Translations under genes and position numbers: made by a program
Origin: JAAYCI01 sp964370195
Lineage (GTDB): Bacteria > Bacillota > Clostridia > Oscillospirales > Ruminococcaceae
Reading direction: 5' to 3'
Length of the DNA stretch: 28,703 nucleotides
Assembly (NCBI GenBank): GCA_964370195.1
Contig: CAYJIH010000022.1
Location: 1-28,703 of the forward strand
The notes under the pieces: generated by a model
Database searches by the model: none
The model's input: the letters and a program-made list of their open reading frames with translations, nothing else
Told to the model about the DNA's origin: nothing
Shown here: positions 14,592 to 22,203 of the stretch, piece by piece
Numbering within the stretch: the first letter of the stretch is position 1
Layout: every line of letters begins with the position of its first letter

Positions 14592-15284
14592 CTAGAAGGC
14601 CTTTTCCGATTGCGAAAGTTGTAGAAAAAATTGTGTTTGTGTTTGCTCTATGTATGGTGAAATCCACAAAAATCCGATACCACAGGTGAGCATTCCAAGT
14701 AAAATCCATCCGATAAAACTAACATGCAGCAAAAACAACTCCATCTTATGCCCATGCATCATTTGTTTCGATTTCTTAATCGCTTCCATTGCAGACAGGT
14801 TGCTGTCCTGCGTCATGAGATAATCGGCCATTGCATACCGGTAACTCGCTATGATGCCGGGGACAATAAAAAGTAGCGTCCATAAACTTACAAAAAACCC
14901 ACGTAAAAATATTAGGCAAAAAGCTCTGCCTAAATTGCCTTTGTAAAGGCTAAACAGTGTTTTAATGCCGGGTTTTTGCCCACCCGCAAGTTCTAGGTTA
15001 TATCGCCTATACCCAAACAGCACAGGGCTAAAAAATACTGTTAAAGCAATGGAAAGTAGTAAAAAAAAGAAAAGCATGGCAATAAAAATGACGAAAAACG
15101 CCACAGCGTCTTCGTTGCTAAGGTTTGGCATATAAGAATTGTAATTTGTTCCTGCATGAGCTGAAGCTGAAGCAGACGAAGTGCCACCAACCAGCAAACT
15201 AAATATCAAATATGCCCCAATAGACGTTGGCCATTTTCCTTTTAGACTGTCAAGTGCCTTCCTTTTAAGCATCCGATTATCCAT
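14592..15284 (-). CDS. DUF975 family membrane protein
   Basis: A 230-residue integral membrane protein. It opens with LKRKALDSLKGKWPTSIGAYLIF, typical of DUF975, whose members begin with a short amphipathic stretch and then cross the membrane several times. Hydrophobic segments lie at about 20-35, 70-105, 130-160 and 190-215. The tail (YIEQTQTQFFLQL) also fits the family. The ATG at 15284 is preferred over the upstream one at 15320 because the site ggggggag stands right before it. It is monocistronic, with its own terminator. The molecular function of the family is not established. Confidence 0.82.
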   Translation of the reverse strand: MDNRMLKRKALDSLKGKWPTSIGAYLIFSLLVGGTSSASASAHAGTNYNSYMPNLSNEDAVAFFVIFIAMLFFFLLLSIALTVFFSPVLFGYRRYNLELAGGQKPGIKTLFSLYKGNLGRAFCLIFLRGFFVSLWTLLFIVPGIIASYRYAMADYLMTQDSNLSAMEAIKKSKQMMHGHKMELFLLHVSFIGWILLGMLTCGIGFLWISPYIEQTQTQFFLQLSQSEKAF

Positions 15285-15559
15285 GAAAATACTCCCCCCT
15301 ATTTTACAACTGTGTTCCATTCCGGTTTCATTTTTTCACTGAGTGCCCATAAATCAAAACCATCAGTTGAACGTAGTATACCACATTGTATTGTTCTTGT
15401 ATAGACACTGCCGTCAACTTGCTAAATGCGAGCTGTTTTGCCCCACCCTCGCCTGCAATATTCTTTTCAGCATACAATCGTTGTCCTTGTGGATTTTCTT
15501 GAAAAGTCCGTCCAACAATGTTATGTGGTATAATAAAAAAGGAGTCTTTCATTATTTTG
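15285..15559. other. Upstream region of the DUF975 gene
   Basis: I see no well-supported gene. An open frame of about 83 codons on the minus strand (15579-15328) has only a weak ribosome binding site and no recognised motif. It overlaps the end of the XRE-like tail. The promoter of the DUF975 gene should lie here, but I cannot pick one box pair with confidence. Confidence 0.3.
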
Positions 15560-15727
15560 TCAAACACAACGAACATCACCCACTAAATTGTCCTTAGCAA
15601 AATATTCTAACAATGAATAAATAATCTTTGTCTGTGCTTCTGTCAAAATATCTATTCTAATGATATGCTCGATTGATACACCAAGAAGATAGTCGGTGGA
15701 GACTTTAAAAATGTCGGCAAGTTCGAC
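15560..15727 (-). pseudogene. C-terminal fragment of an XRE-type regulator
   Basis: The reading frame ELADIFKVSTDYLLG is the classic end of a Cro/C1-type (XRE) helix-turn-helix domain. It is followed by a short helical tail (IDILTEAQTKIIYSLLEYFAKD), as in small clostridial XRE regulators. The N-terminal recognition helices are missing; in their place, in the same frame, is the transposase remnant described next. The junction is near base 15725. The gene cannot bind DNA in the normal way and is regarded as broken. Confidence 0.6.
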
Positions 15728-16119
15728 AATGTATTCATTGATTTCACCGAGGATTTCCAGTGTGGGACGCTTGCGGAAATACACCATTAGCAAGGCATCA
15801 AAGGAAAGCTCATCCTTATATTCTGCAAATCTGCAGAATAGTTGTAAGTACGGATATTCTTGTGTCATCAGTGACGTTTCTACGTCGGAAAACCGTATTC
15901 CGCCTGGATAATACACGCACCTAAAGCGAGGCGCAACGGATTTGCTACATTTCCCTTTTTATTTCGAAACAGCTGGGCATACCGGTTTTCAATTTCTGGC
16001 CATGGGATGCTTTCTGCTCTTTTGACTCACCAATTTTCAGGTTTCATTTTCATTCCCACCGGCTGTCCGAAATCGGAAAACCTGATTTGGTTGTCACTAA
16101 ATTTGTACAAGTGGTTGCC
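15725..16119 (-). pseudogene. IS5-like transposase remnant (N-terminal DUF772 part)
   Basis: Read on the minus strand from about 16119 the frames give YKFSDNQIRFSDFGQPVG, then KPEN, IPWPEIENRYAQLF, NPLRLALGACIIQ, and after a frame change YPYLQLFCRFAEYKDE and ALLMVYFRKRPTLEILGEIN. These are successive conserved blocks of the N-terminal DUF772 region of IS5/IS1182-type transposases. An in-frame TGA stop lies at about 16012 (after PENW), and one base has been lost near 15898 (run TTTT before CCGAC). The whole C-terminal DDE catalytic part is absent; the frame instead runs into an XRE regulator tail. It is an inactive relic. No terminal inverted repeat was found. Confidence 0.78.
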
Positions 16120-16215
16120 CTCCAAGGTGCGTTTTCTACAAGGGTTTTGCGTAGATTCGATGGTTTTGCTTATATTTATCATACTACATTTCTCTTGTTT
16201 AGCACATGGTTTCAT

Positions 16216-16624
16216 CTGTTTTTATTTGTTCAGTGGACATTACGTAGAAAGGGATAATAGTTTTGTTGATAGGACTTAAAATATTCGGAGTGAGAGGATT
16301 ATTATTTTTTCAATCCCTCCTTGTAGGCCGGTAAGCAGAATAGAAATGTGTATTTTCCCAAATAAGGGTATCTTGTCTCGGTTTGAGTTCGAGGACATTT
16401 TTACACACAGAAACCGTTTCCTAAAGAAAAAAGTTGACCACTTTTAGGCAGTGTGTGGGGACGCAAATGCTTAATTGTCTAGTTTTAGTCATTTTTTTCC
16501 ACACATCCTTGGAAAAACTCATATTCAATAAAGGCGTACCTTATTTATCGTTTTATAGGGTAAAAAAATGGTTTAAAATCAATCAGTTTCAACTTATATC
16601 AATGTTATCTAAGGCGATCATAAT
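16216..16624. other. A+T-rich gap without recognisable gene
   Basis: About 400 bases between the transposase relic and the glutamate dehydrogenase terminator. Open frames here are short, lack ribosome binding sites and have no motif. It may be eroded sequence left by the insertion element. Confidence 0.5.
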
Positions 16625-16667
16625 AAAAAAGCTGCTGCTTCGTATGAATCGAAACAGCAGCTTTTTT
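16625..16667 (-). terminator. Bidirectional terminator after glutamate dehydrogenase
   Basis: A stem of about 18 bp with one mismatch (aaaaaagctgctg...cagcagctttttt) has a T-run on each strand. It lies about 27 bases downstream of the glutamate dehydrogenase stop. Confidence 0.85.
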
Positions 16668-16693
16668 AATTGCGAAGCTTTGCAGTTTGCTTT

Positions 16694-17947
16694 TTAGGGC
16701 CACAAACCACGAATTTTGTGTGCCTCCACAACGCGTTTGATGGCGATGAGATAAGCACCAAGGCGCAGGGAAACATTTTTTTCCTGTGCGATGGCATACA
16801 CCTCTTCAAAAGAGCGGTTCATGATGGGCTCCATGCGTGCGTTCACTTCGTCCTCGGTCCAGTACATGCTTTGGATGTTCTGCACCCACTCGAAGTAAGA
16901 CACAACCACGCCGCCGGCGTTGGCCAGAATGTCCGGCACCACGGTGACACCGCGTTTTTCCAAGATGGCATCGCTTTCGGCTGTGGTGGGGCCGTTGGCG
17001 CCTTCCACAATGATGGTGGCTTTGAGGCTGTCCACCGTTTTTGCATTGATTTGGTTTTCCAAAGCAGCCGGAATGAGCACCGTGCAATCGCAGGCCAAGA
17101 GCTCTTCATTGTTGATGTGGCTCACGCCGCTTGCATTGTAATCTTCCAAAAGTTTGCCGGAACCGGTGAATTCCAGAACCTCCGGCATGTTTAGGCCGTC
17201 TGCACAGTATACACCGCCGGAAACATCGCTGGCGGCCACAATCTTGCAGCCTTTTTCATACAACAGTTTGGCCGAGATGCTGCCCACATTGCCAAAACCT
17301 TGCACGGCAACGGTGGTGCCTTCTACCGGGATGCCTTTTTTGTTTAGGATGTTGACCGTGCTAAGCATTACACCACGGCCGGTTGCTTCGCTACGGCCCG
17401 GAGCACCGCCAATGGAAAGCGGTTTGCCGGTGATAACGCCGGGCACACAGTGGCCTTTCAACATGCTGTAGGTGTCCATGATCCAACCCATGACTTCTGC
17501 ATTGGTGCCCACGTCCGGTGCGGGAATGTCGGAATCCGAACCGATAATGGGTGCAATTGCAGAGGTGAAACGGCGTGTGAGACGGCGAAGTTCACCTTTC
17601 GAAAGCTTGCCCGGGTCTACCACAACACCACCCTTGGCACCACCGTACGGAATGTTTACCACGGCACATTTGAAGGTCATCCAAGCGGCCAATGCTTTAA
17701 CTTCGTCACGGTTCACAGCGGGGTGATAGCGAAGGCCGCCTTTGGCGGGGCCACGCAAAGTGGAGTGCTGCACACGATAGCCTTCAAAAACTTGAACCGT
17801 GCCGTCGTCCATCTCCACGGGAACCGATACTTGAAGCTCACGCTCGGGATGCTTGATGGTTTCATAATCCGCTGCGGGATACCCCAGTATCTTCGCTGCT
17901 ATTTCCACCACTGTTAATACATTGTCATAGGGATTGTACGTTTCCAT
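16694..17947 (-). CDS. gdhA: Glutamate dehydrogenase (Glu/Leu/Phe/Val family)
   Basis: A 417-residue enzyme of the hexameric amino-acid dehydrogenase family. It interconverts glutamate with 2-oxoglutarate and ammonia. Substrate-site lysines are visible in GPAKGGLRYHP (K69), TFKCAVVNIP (K93) and the catalytic YGGAKGG (K105), with the catalytic aspartate in PAPDVGT (D145). The Rossmann motif is GFGNVG (217-222), followed by ASDVSGG, which suggests NAD. The length is that of short bacterial forms. The start ATG has a modest site gagagg. It is a single gene with its own terminator. Leucine or phenylalanine dehydrogenases are shorter, so glutamate is the best substrate call; RocG/GudB naming would be equally valid. 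Confidence 0.92.
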   Translation of the reverse strand: METYNPYDNVLTVVEIAAKILGYPAADYETIKHPERELQVSVPVEMDDGTVQVFEGYRVQHSTLRGPAKGGLRYHPAVNRDEVKALAAWMTFKCAVVNIPYGGAKGGVVVDPGKLSKGELRRLTRRFTSAIAPIIGSDSDIPAPDVGTNAEVMGWIMDTYSMLKGHCVPGVITGKPLSIGGAPGRSEATGRGVMLSTVNILNKKGIPVEGTTVAVQGFGNVGSISAKLLYEKGCKIVAASDVSGGVYCADGLNMPEVLEFTGSGKLLEDYNASGVSHINNEELLACDCTVLIPAALENQINAKTVDSLKATIIVEGANGPTTAESDAILEKRGVTVVPDILANAGGVVVSYFEWVQNIQSMYWTEDEVNARMEPIMNRSFEEVYAIAQEKNVSLRLGAYLIAIKRVVEAHKIRGLWP

Positions 17948-18369
17948 ATTTACTTATGCCTCTCAGTCTTGTTTTGTGCAAATCACATGGGATTTATTAA
18001 TGTTTTATCGATACTGGCTGGCCAAAACGAATAGGAAGTTAACTTTGTGGATTTATTTTGCAATTTTCCCACAATGAAAGATACGATTTCACTGCCGTAG
18101 TGTTCTAACTCCTTTTTGGTAGATGTGCCAATATACGGAGTGGGGAAATTTTAGAATGGTTGTAAGAACATATGCCGGAAAATTATTTTTAGCGGAAGAC
18201 AACCACAAAATCGGATGATCAAAAAATAGAGTGATGCTCCTAGCATCACCATAACGCTGACTTGCACTGATCATGCCAATCTTAACAGCAGTGTAGATCA
18301 AGACGACGAGTATGTCATAGACATACTTTCATTAGGGTATCCGACATTCTGAAATGAAAGGAATCTCTC
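17948..18369. other. 422-base intergenic region upstream of glutamate dehydrogenase
   Basis: No gene supported. The glutamate dehydrogenase promoter should lie in the left half. The right half contains two perfect 8-bp hairpins, gtgatgct/agcatcac (18231-18249) and agtatgtc/gacatact (18309-18327). A 70-codon open frame on the minus strand (18301-18089) has no good ribosome binding site. Confidence 0.45.
18221..18249 (-). terminator. Possible terminator of the aminotransferase operon
   Basis: The perfect 8-bp hairpin gtgatgct/agcatcac with a 3-base loop is followed on the minus strand by tcta and then six T. It lies about 120 bases after the stop of the aminotransferase gene. The gap between stem and T-run makes it weaker than the others in this window. 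Confidence 0.4.
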
Positions 18370-19536
18370 TTAAATCGCCTGCAAAAAGAGGGCAATGCGC
18401 TTAAAAGCCTCTTCCAAATGCTCTTGCGAATAGGCATAGCTGATGCGGATAAAGCCCTCTCCGCATTCTCCAAAGGCCGTGCCGGGCACAACTGCCACCT
18501 TGTATTCCTTTAAAAGGCGCTCGCAAAACTCGCCTGAGGAAAGGCCGGTGCCGCGAATGTCGGGAAAGATGTAAAAGGCACCTTCTGGCTCAAAACAGGG
18601 CAGGTTCAGCTCTTCCAGTTTTTTCATTAAAAAGAGGCGACGACGATTGTATTCTTCACGCATTCTTGCCACATCGTTTTGCCCTTCGCGCAAGGCAACA
18701 ATGGCGGCATACTGGCTCATGGTGGGGGCACACATAATGGCTGCCTGATGAATGATATTCATGGCAGAAATTAAGTGCTCTGGGCCACACACATAACCAA
18801 GGCGCCAACCTGTCATCGCATAGGATTTGGAAAACCCATTGATAAGCAAAGTGCGCTCGTACATGCCGGGAATTTGGGCAATGCTTATATGTTCTTGCTC
18901 TCCGTAGGTAAGCTCTGCATAAATTTCGTCGCTAAGCACAATAATATCTGTTCCCCGCAACACTTCGGCAATTTCCTCCAGTTCCTCTTTGCGCATCACG
19001 CCGCCCGTTGGGTTGCTGGGGAAGGGGAAAATAAGCAATTTGGTTTTAGGTGTAATGGCATTTCTCAGCTCTTCTGCCGTCAGTTTGAATCGGTTCTCGT
19101 TTTTGAGCGGAATGGACACCGGCACACCGCCTGTTAAGGTGGTGATGGGATGGTAACTTACAAAACACGGCTCGGGGATGATAACCTCGTCGCCGGGGTT
19201 CACAAGTGCGCGAATGCAAAGGTCAATGCCCTCGCTTCCACCCACCGTTACAAGGGTTTGCTTTTTCGCATCATAAGACAGCGAAAACCGCCGCTGTAAA
19301 TAGTGGCAAATTTCCTCGCGCAATTCCACCATGCCGGTGTTCGAAGTGTAAAACGTGTGGCCGTCTTGTAGGCTTTGAACGCCGGCATCACGAATGGCGG
19401 CAGGTGTTTCAAAATCGGGCTCGCCAACACCCAAGGTGATGCAATCCTTCATTTCGGCGGCAATATCAAAAAATTTACGAATGCCAGACGGGCGCATGCC
19501 CGCGGCACGTTGCGAAAGTAGCGATTGATAATCCAT
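18370..19536 (-). CDS. Class I/II PLP-dependent aminotransferase
   Basis: A 388-residue fold-type I aminotransferase of the aspartate/aromatic subgroup (PatA/AspC-like). Visible residues: N175 in FPSNPTGG, D203 and Y206 in LSDEIYAE, the PLP-binding K237 in GFSKSYAMTGWRLGY, and the substrate carboxylate arginine in FIRISYA near the C-terminus. It moves an amino group from an amino acid to a 2-oxo acid, usually 2-oxoglutarate, which fits the nearby glutamate dehydrogenase. The ATG follows aaaggaa. It lies 80 bases after the GNAT gene on the same strand, possibly one transcript. Exact specificity (aspartate, aromatic or other) cannot be set by eye. Confidence 0.9.
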   Translation of the reverse strand: MDYQSLLSQRAAGMRPSGIRKFFDIAAEMKDCITLGVGEPDFETPAAIRDAGVQSLQDGHTFYTSNTGMVELREEICHYLQRRFSLSYDAKKQTLVTVGGSEGIDLCIRALVNPGDEVIIPEPCFVSYHPITTLTGGVPVSIPLKNENRFKLTAEELRNAITPKTKLLIFPFPSNPTGGVMRKEELEEIAEVLRGTDIIVLSDEIYAELTYGEQEHISIAQIPGMYERTLLINGFSKSYAMTGWRLGYVCGPEHLISAMNIIHQAAIMCAPTMSQYAAIVALREGQNDVARMREEYNRRRLFLMKKLEELNLPCFEPEGAFYIFPDIRGTGLSSGEFCERLLKEYKVAVVPGTAFGECGEGFIRISYAYSQEHLEEAFKRIALFLQAI

Positions 19537-19616
19537 AAATAACTCGGTTCCTTTACATTTCCTGCCGGAATATACTATTGTTCATAAAAATAGAAAGATC
19601 ATTTTTGTTTTCTTGG

Positions 19617-20030
19617 CTACAGGCCGGGTTTGCCCATAAGGTTGCCGTCCATGTCACAAAAACCATATCTTTGATACAGCGATTTTGAGTCACCGGAAAT
19701 TAAGACGCCCAAACACTGAGAAAAACCCTCGTAGGCCAATGCGGTTTCCACAAGGGCTTTGCCAAGGCCAAGGCCGCGGCATTTTGTGTCAATCACAACG
19801 TCGCACAGCCAGTACACCGTGGCAAAATCGGTAACACAACGGGCAAACCCCACTTGTTTCCCCTCATTGTTATACACACCAAAACAAACAGCGTTTTTAA
19901 ACGAGGCTTCAATCACTTCACAAGGGCGATTTTTAGCCCAATGTGTGGTGTGAAGCAAGCGGCACACCGCATCCGTTTGCAATTTGCTTTTGTCGTCGGA
20001 AATGGTGAAATCGAGATATTGCTTTGTCAT
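19617..20030 (-). CDS. GNAT-family N-acetyltransferase
   Basis: A 137-residue protein with the acetyl-CoA binding motif A, DVVIDTKCRGLGLGKALVE, including the R/QxxGxG/A type loop RGLGLG. The C-terminal LISGDSKSLYQRYGF block is also typical of GNAT proteins. ATG 20030 is chosen over the upstream start at 20048 because ggaaaggaag lies just before it. It sits between a glutamine amidotransferase pair and an aminotransferase on one strand. The acceptor is unknown; small amines or antibiotics are possible. Confidence 0.85.
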   Translation of the reverse strand: MTKQYLDFTISDDKSKLQTDAVCRLLHTTHWAKNRPCEVIEASFKNAVCFGVYNNEGKQVGFARCVTDFATVYWLCDVVIDTKCRGLGLGKALVETALAYEGFSQCLGVLISGDSKSLYQRYGFCDMDGNLMGKPGL

Positions 20031-20119
20031 AAAAAGCTTCCTTTCCATAGCGCAACCGAAAGCAAACGGTAGTGTGCTGCAATTTGGTGTTTTGACGTAT
20101 TTCGCCGTGCTGAATACGC

Positions 20120-20737
20120 CTATTTACACAAAGACAAGAAATTTTTAAGAAGCTGGTGCCCAGCGCTGTGGTTTTCGTCGTCAAGCTCTGGGTGGAACTG
20201 CACGCCAAATTTATTTTCTCCACGCAAACGCATGCCCTGAATGGGGCATTTTTTGTTTGTAAAAATTCTTTCGAAATTTTCGGGCAACTCAGGCACATGG
20301 CAATTATGATACTGGAAAAACTCCTCCGTACCGGAAAGGCCGGCGCTTAACTCGCTGTCGCCGTCTTTGTCTATCTTGCAAAAGAAGCGTTCCTCTTTGC
20401 CAAAATCCAGCCGGCGCACGGGGCCATCGTATGCCATAGAAAGCAAATGCATGCCGGCACAAATGCCCAAAAACGGAACATTGCACGCGCGTATAAGTTC
20501 AAACTCGCCGTCAAAAACATCGAAATAAAGGCTATCCCAGTTGTTGTTACAACCGCCGGAAATTACAGCTTTTATTTGTGGGTTGTTTTTTAGGTACTCT
20601 GCATTCACCTCCGTAAGATGTGCCACGCGATAGTCCATGCCGGTTAACTTTTTACACACCTCACCCATTTCCGTCATTTCCAAGCGGCCGAGATGCGCAT
20701 TTTGGTCTATTTGATAATTGTTGATAATCAATACCAT
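20120..20737 (-). CDS. Class I glutamine amidotransferase, paralog 2
   Basis: A 205-residue stand-alone class I (Triad) glutamine amidotransferase domain. The nucleophile C93 is in FLGICAG, and H182 and E184 are in FGVQFHPE, so the triad is complete. It aligns without gaps along its whole length with the gene 38 bases upstream, with about half or more of the residues identical by eye. The start ATG has agaggat upstream. Relatives hydrolyse glutamine to supply ammonia or cleave gamma-glutamyl bonds; no synthetase subunit is next to it, so a gamma-glutamyl hydrolase function is possible. Confidence 0.83.
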   Translation of the reverse strand: MVLIINNYQIDQNAHLGRLEMTEMGEVCKKLTGMDYRVAHLTEVNAEYLKNNPQIKAVISGGCNNNWDSLYFDVFDGEFELIRACNVPFLGICAGMHLLSMAYDGPVRRLDFGKEERFFCKIDKDGDSELSAGLSGTEEFFQYHNCHVPELPENFERIFTNKKCPIQGMRLRGENKFGVQFHPELDDENHSAGHQLLKNFLSLCK

Positions 20738-20775
20738 TTTGCTATCCTCTTTTATGCTTTATTGTAGAATAAGTA

Positions 20776-21393
20776 TTATTTGCAAAGAGCCAAAAAGTTT
20801 TGAAGCAGTTTATATCCATCTTGGTGTTCCTCGTCAAAAGACTCTGGGTGGAACTGCACACCAAACACGGGTTTTCCTGTTTTTCGCATCCCTTGGATGG
20901 GGATTTTGCGGCTGGAAAACACTTTTTCAAACCCTTCCGGCAGCTCTGGCACGTGTAGGCCATGATAGCGGAAGAACTGGCATTCTTGTGGTAAATCTTT
21001 TGTCAGTTCACAATTTGCCTCTACATTAATGGGGCGGAAATACCGTTCCATATGGCCAAATGGCACGTGCACGGCATAGCCGTCGTGGGCGATGGCCAAA
21101 ATTTGGTGGCCGGCACAAATGCCCAAAAACGGAATTTCGCAGCTGCGCATCAGTTCCATTTCGCCTTCAAACACATCAAAATGCAAATAGTCCCAGTTGT
21201 TGTTTGTGCCACCGGCAATTACAGCTTTTATTTCCGGATGATTTTTTAAGTATTCGCCATCCACCTCAGAATGATGCACCACACGGTAATCCATGCCACT
21301 TATTTTTTTACAAATTTCGCCAATTTTTTCTTTTTCCAATTTTCCAAGATGATCATTTTGGCCGGCCATATAGTTGTTAATCAGTAATACCAT
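20776..21393 (-). CDS. Class I glutamine amidotransferase, paralog 1
   Basis: A 205-residue class I glutamine amidotransferase with nucleophile C93 in FLGICAG and H182/E184 in FGVQFHPE. It is the first gene of a minus-strand unit, with a ggaggaac site before ATG and a promoter at 21462-21490. The next gene is a same-length paralog, which indicates tandem duplication; the middle regions (about residues 95-145) have diverged most, suggesting different substrates or partners. It could work with its paralog as a heteromer, or each may act alone. Confidence 0.83.
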   Translation of the reverse strand: MVLLINNYMAGQNDHLGKLEKEKIGEICKKISGMDYRVVHHSEVDGEYLKNHPEIKAVIAGGTNNNWDYLHFDVFEGEMELMRSCEIPFLGICAGHQILAIAHDGYAVHVPFGHMERYFRPINVEANCELTKDLPQECQFFRYHGLHVPELPEGFEKVFSSRKIPIQGMRKTGKPVFGVQFHPESFDEEHQDGYKLLQNFLALCK

Positions 21394-21461
21394 GGGATGT
21401 TCCTCCTGCTCCCTATAAAGGGATGAAATTTTGTTGATGTATTGTTTTACTGTATGCCTAT

Positions 21462-21490
21462 TTTGTATCCATTTTCGTTAAAATTGTGAA
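21462..21490 (-). promoter_or_regulatory. Predicted promoter of the amidotransferase unit
   Basis: Read on the minus strand, TTCACA (21490-21485) and TACAAA (21467-21462) are separated by 17 bases. They lie about 70 bases before the first amidotransferase ATG and after the terminator of the upstream operon. Confidence 0.45.
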
Positions 21491-21498
21491 TTTTTTTC

Positions 21499-21549
21499 AA
21501 AAAAAGCGACACTAGGACAAAAGCAACTTGCCGTAGTGTCGCCTTTTTT
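21499..21549 (-). terminator. Terminator of the aminotransferase-MFS-flavoprotein operon
   Basis: A perfect 9-bp stem, gcgacacta (21506-21514) with tagtgtcgc (21534-21542), is followed on the minus strand by seven T. A T-run also stands on the plus side. It is about 15 bases after the flavoprotein stop. Confidence 0.8.
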
Positions 21550-21563
21550 ATAAGCTACTATAC

Positions 21564-22193
21564 TTACATTGGCTTTTTACTATGTAACCCTAAAACAGAT
21601 TTTGTAAGGGCCTCTGCCAAGGCATCCACACTGCGCATGCCTTCTTCATCGGCCAAAACACCTTTTTTTCCACCATCTTGGCTCCACACACCGGCACCAA
21701 AACAAGAAACACTGCCGCCGCTAACCACTTTAACACCAAGAGAAAGGTACAAATGGTTGATGGCATTTAAAGCAAGTTCTTGCCCGCCATAGCGCGTGCC
21801 ACCCACGGCGATAGAACCGCCAAACTTACGCTGATATAAGTCCGGGTCGTTTTCTAAAAGAAGCCAATTGGAGCGCATGCGGTTAAAAAACCCTTGCAGC
21901 TGTGCGGTGATGTTTGCATCATACACGCTTGTGCCAATGATATAACCGTCATACTCTAAAAACTTAGTGGCCCAGCCGGTCATATCATCGTTAAAGCGCA
22001 CACACTCTATTGAGGTTTCTCGCAAACATTGGTCGCACCCAATGCATAAATCAAACTTGAAGTTGCATAAACTAAGCATGGTGGTTTCGGCACCAAGATC
22101 TTCGGCCACTTGCAAAGCTCTTTCTACGCAGGTATACGTTCCGGCTTTTCGGGGGCTTCCACTAATGCCCAATATTTTCTTTTTCTCTTGCAT
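21564..22193 (-). CDS. Flavodoxin-like NADPH-dependent FMN reductase / iron-sulfur flavoprotein
   Basis: A 209-residue flavodoxin-fold oxidoreductase. The N-terminal phosphate-binding loop for FMN is GISGSPRKAGT (9-19). A compact cysteine motif CX2CX2CX7C follows (C50, C53, C56, C64), which matches the pattern known for Isf-type iron-sulfur flavoproteins that bind a 4Fe-4S cluster. The region VGGTRYGGQE is also typical of the fold. ATG 22193 is preferred to an upstream frame start because cgagg stands before it and the MFS stop is only 10 bases away. It is the last gene of an operon with a class III aminotransferase and an MFS carrier, so it may supply a reduction step in the use of the transported compound. 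Confidence 0.85.
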   Translation of the reverse strand: MQEKKKILGISGSPRKAGTYTCVERALQVAEDLGAETTMLSLCNFKFDLCIGCDQCLRETSIECVRFNDDMTGWATKFLEYDGYIIGTSVYDANITAQLQGFFNRMRSNWLLLENDPDLYQRKFGGSIAVGGTRYGGQELALNAINHLYLSLGVKVVSGGSVSCFGAGVWSQDGGKKGVLADEEGMRSVDALAEALTKSVLGLHSKKPM

Positions 22194-22203
22194 AAAATCC
22201 TCG

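Noticed and set aside
15328..15579. 83-codon minus-strand open frame upstream of the DUF975 gene
   Set aside because: Weak start signal, no motif, and overlap with the XRE-like tail; kept only as part of the intergenic note.
16670..17917. Long plus-strand open frames opposite glutamate dehydrogenase (155 and 174 codons)
   Set aside because: The minus-strand enzyme is complete with all its motifs; the opposite frames have no family motifs or ribosome binding sites and follow from codon bias.
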